This document shows positions 14,554 to 14,891 of a stretch of DNA of 14,891 nt, piece after piece. A program made the position numbers and the translations under genes. Position 1 is the first letter of the stretch. The number at the start of each line of letters is the position of its first letter. The notes under the pieces are model-generated. The model made no database searches. It was not told the DNA's origin and saw nothing but the letters and a program-made list of their open reading frames with translations. The stretch is from Bacteroides sp. 43_108 (GTDB lineage Bacteria > Bacteroidota > Bacteroidia > Bacteroidales > Bacteroidaceae): NCBI GenBank assembly GCA_001915545.1, contig MNQS01000206.1:1-14891 (forward strand), in the 5' to 3' direction.

Positions 14554-14715
14554 ATGAATACTTTCGGCTCTATCACGTATGAATTTTTTAACAATAAAAA
14601 GAACTATCATTTTGATTTAACAGGAGCTTTTAGTAACATTATTGAAGAAAGTGAAGCAATAGAATATGATGATGACGACGATGAGGATGAATTCGATGAT
14701 GATGACGATGACTAA
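14554..14715 (+). CDS. Small acidic protein with poly-aspartate tail
   Basis: This 53-residue protein has an ordinary N-terminal part (MNTFGSITYEFFNNKKNYHF, then DLTGAFSNIIEESEAIEY) and ends in about 16 almost purely Asp/Glu residues. An in-frame GTG at 14527 would add nine residues, but ATG 14554 is preferred. No family is recognised. Strongly acidic tails are found in metal- or nucleic-acid-competing proteins, chaperone partners and DNA mimics; which applies here cannot be told. It is followed at 14752-14784 by a strong terminator, which supports transcription in this direction. Codon use (mixed GAT and GAC in the tail) suggests coding rather than a simple triplet expansion. Confidence 0.55.
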   Translation: MNTFGSITYEFFNNKKNYHFDLTGAFSNIIEESEAIEYDDDDDEDEFDDDDDD

Positions 14716-14751
14716 CATCTCATTAATCCATAGCTTTTAAGTTTATTAAAG

Positions 14752-14784
14752 AAACAGGTCAGGACGCTATATCCTGACCTGTTT
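14752..14784 (+). terminator. Strong bidirectional intrinsic terminator
   Basis: AAACAGGTCAGGA (14752-14764) and TCCTGACCTGTTT (14772-14784) form a perfect 13-bp stem with a 7-nt loop. It is followed by a short T-run on the plus strand, and by CTTTAATAAAC on the minus strand. It sits between the acidic small gene and the convergent regulator end, so it probably serves both. Confidence 0.88.
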
Positions 14785-14818
14785 TTGATGTTAGTTAAGT
14801 CCTAATAGTTAGTTTGCT

Positions 14819-14891
14819 TTATTTGCTCTCAGCATTAGCTATTGATGCACGTACTCTGCTTAATGTTTCCAATGTCATCTGAAGATATGAA
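14819..14891 (-). CDS. Crp/Fnr-type regulator, C-terminal end only
   Basis: The minus-strand frame entering from the right edge ends at 14819 and encodes SYLQMTLETLSRVRASIANAESK. The Tyr-Leu-x-x-Thr-x-Glu-Thr-Leu-Ser-Arg pattern matches the recognition helix end of Crp/Fnr-family HTH domains (usual form SYLGITPETLSRIR). Only 23 residues are visible, so the sensor domain and full identity lie outside the window. Confidence 0.65.
   Translation of the reverse strand, partial: SYLQMTLETLSRVRASIANAESK

Noticed and set aside
14676..14715. GAT/GAC run as a microsatellite or repeat array
   Set aside because: It is the in-frame acidic tail of the small protein, with mixed codons and GAG/GAA/TTC interruptions.

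Overview
The window looks like a Bacteroidales chromosome (Bacteroides, Phocaeicola or Parabacteroides type). The supporting signs are Bacteroides-style promoters (TTTG, about 20 bp, TAnnTTTG), a Bacteroidetes-type tyrosine integrase, a MobV relaxase module of the Bacteroides mobilizable-element kind, and weak or absent Shine-Dalgarno sequences. It is an accessory region made of several joined pieces, some of them decaying.

Layout. (1) 1-1046 is AT-rich and holds no convincing intact gene. (2) 1047-2069 is a tyrosine integrase pseudogene with one stop, three frameshifts and no C-terminal catalytic part. It meets (3) head to tail a minus-strand cargo cluster: a lipoprotein flavodoxin with two frameshifts (2064-2678), a lipoprotein alpha/beta hydrolase, a Tat-signal aldo/keto reductase, and a secreted PPC/DUF296 protein. 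Just beyond it, at 5638-5730, is a tiny scar built from two separated pieces of the aldo/keto reductase gene. (4) 5734-10910 is a plus-strand mobilizable-element core: a conserved hypothetical protein that has probably lost its original start, an excisionase-like HTH protein, an AAA ATPase, a zinc-ribbon/Toprim primase-like protein, a hairpin-rich non-coding stretch that is the likely oriT, and a MobV relaxase. (5) 10958-13283 is a small defence pair: an Abi_2 (AbiD/AbiF) HEPN protein preceded by a promoter plus a terminated small RNA, and a convergent AbiH protein. The terminator-like hairpin in front of abi_2 is repeated behind it. (6) 13500-14316 is very AT-rich and encodes three short peptides sharing a Cys-Pro-Thr-Gly-Met-x-Pro-x-Phe core. 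(7) A 53-residue protein with a poly-aspartate tail follows, then a strong bidirectional terminator and the C-terminal end of a minus-strand Crp/Fnr-type regulator.

How the parts fit. The relaxase, oriT and replication-like genes look intact, but the visible integrase is dead, so the element could move only with help in trans or by another recombinase. Cargo has built up on both sides: redox and hydrolase genes on the left, phage-defence genes and unexplained peptides on the right. The most interesting items are the three CPTGM peptides, which match no family I recognise and show synonymous-only codon changes in the core, and the small RNA with its duplicated, co-varying hairpin around abi_2.
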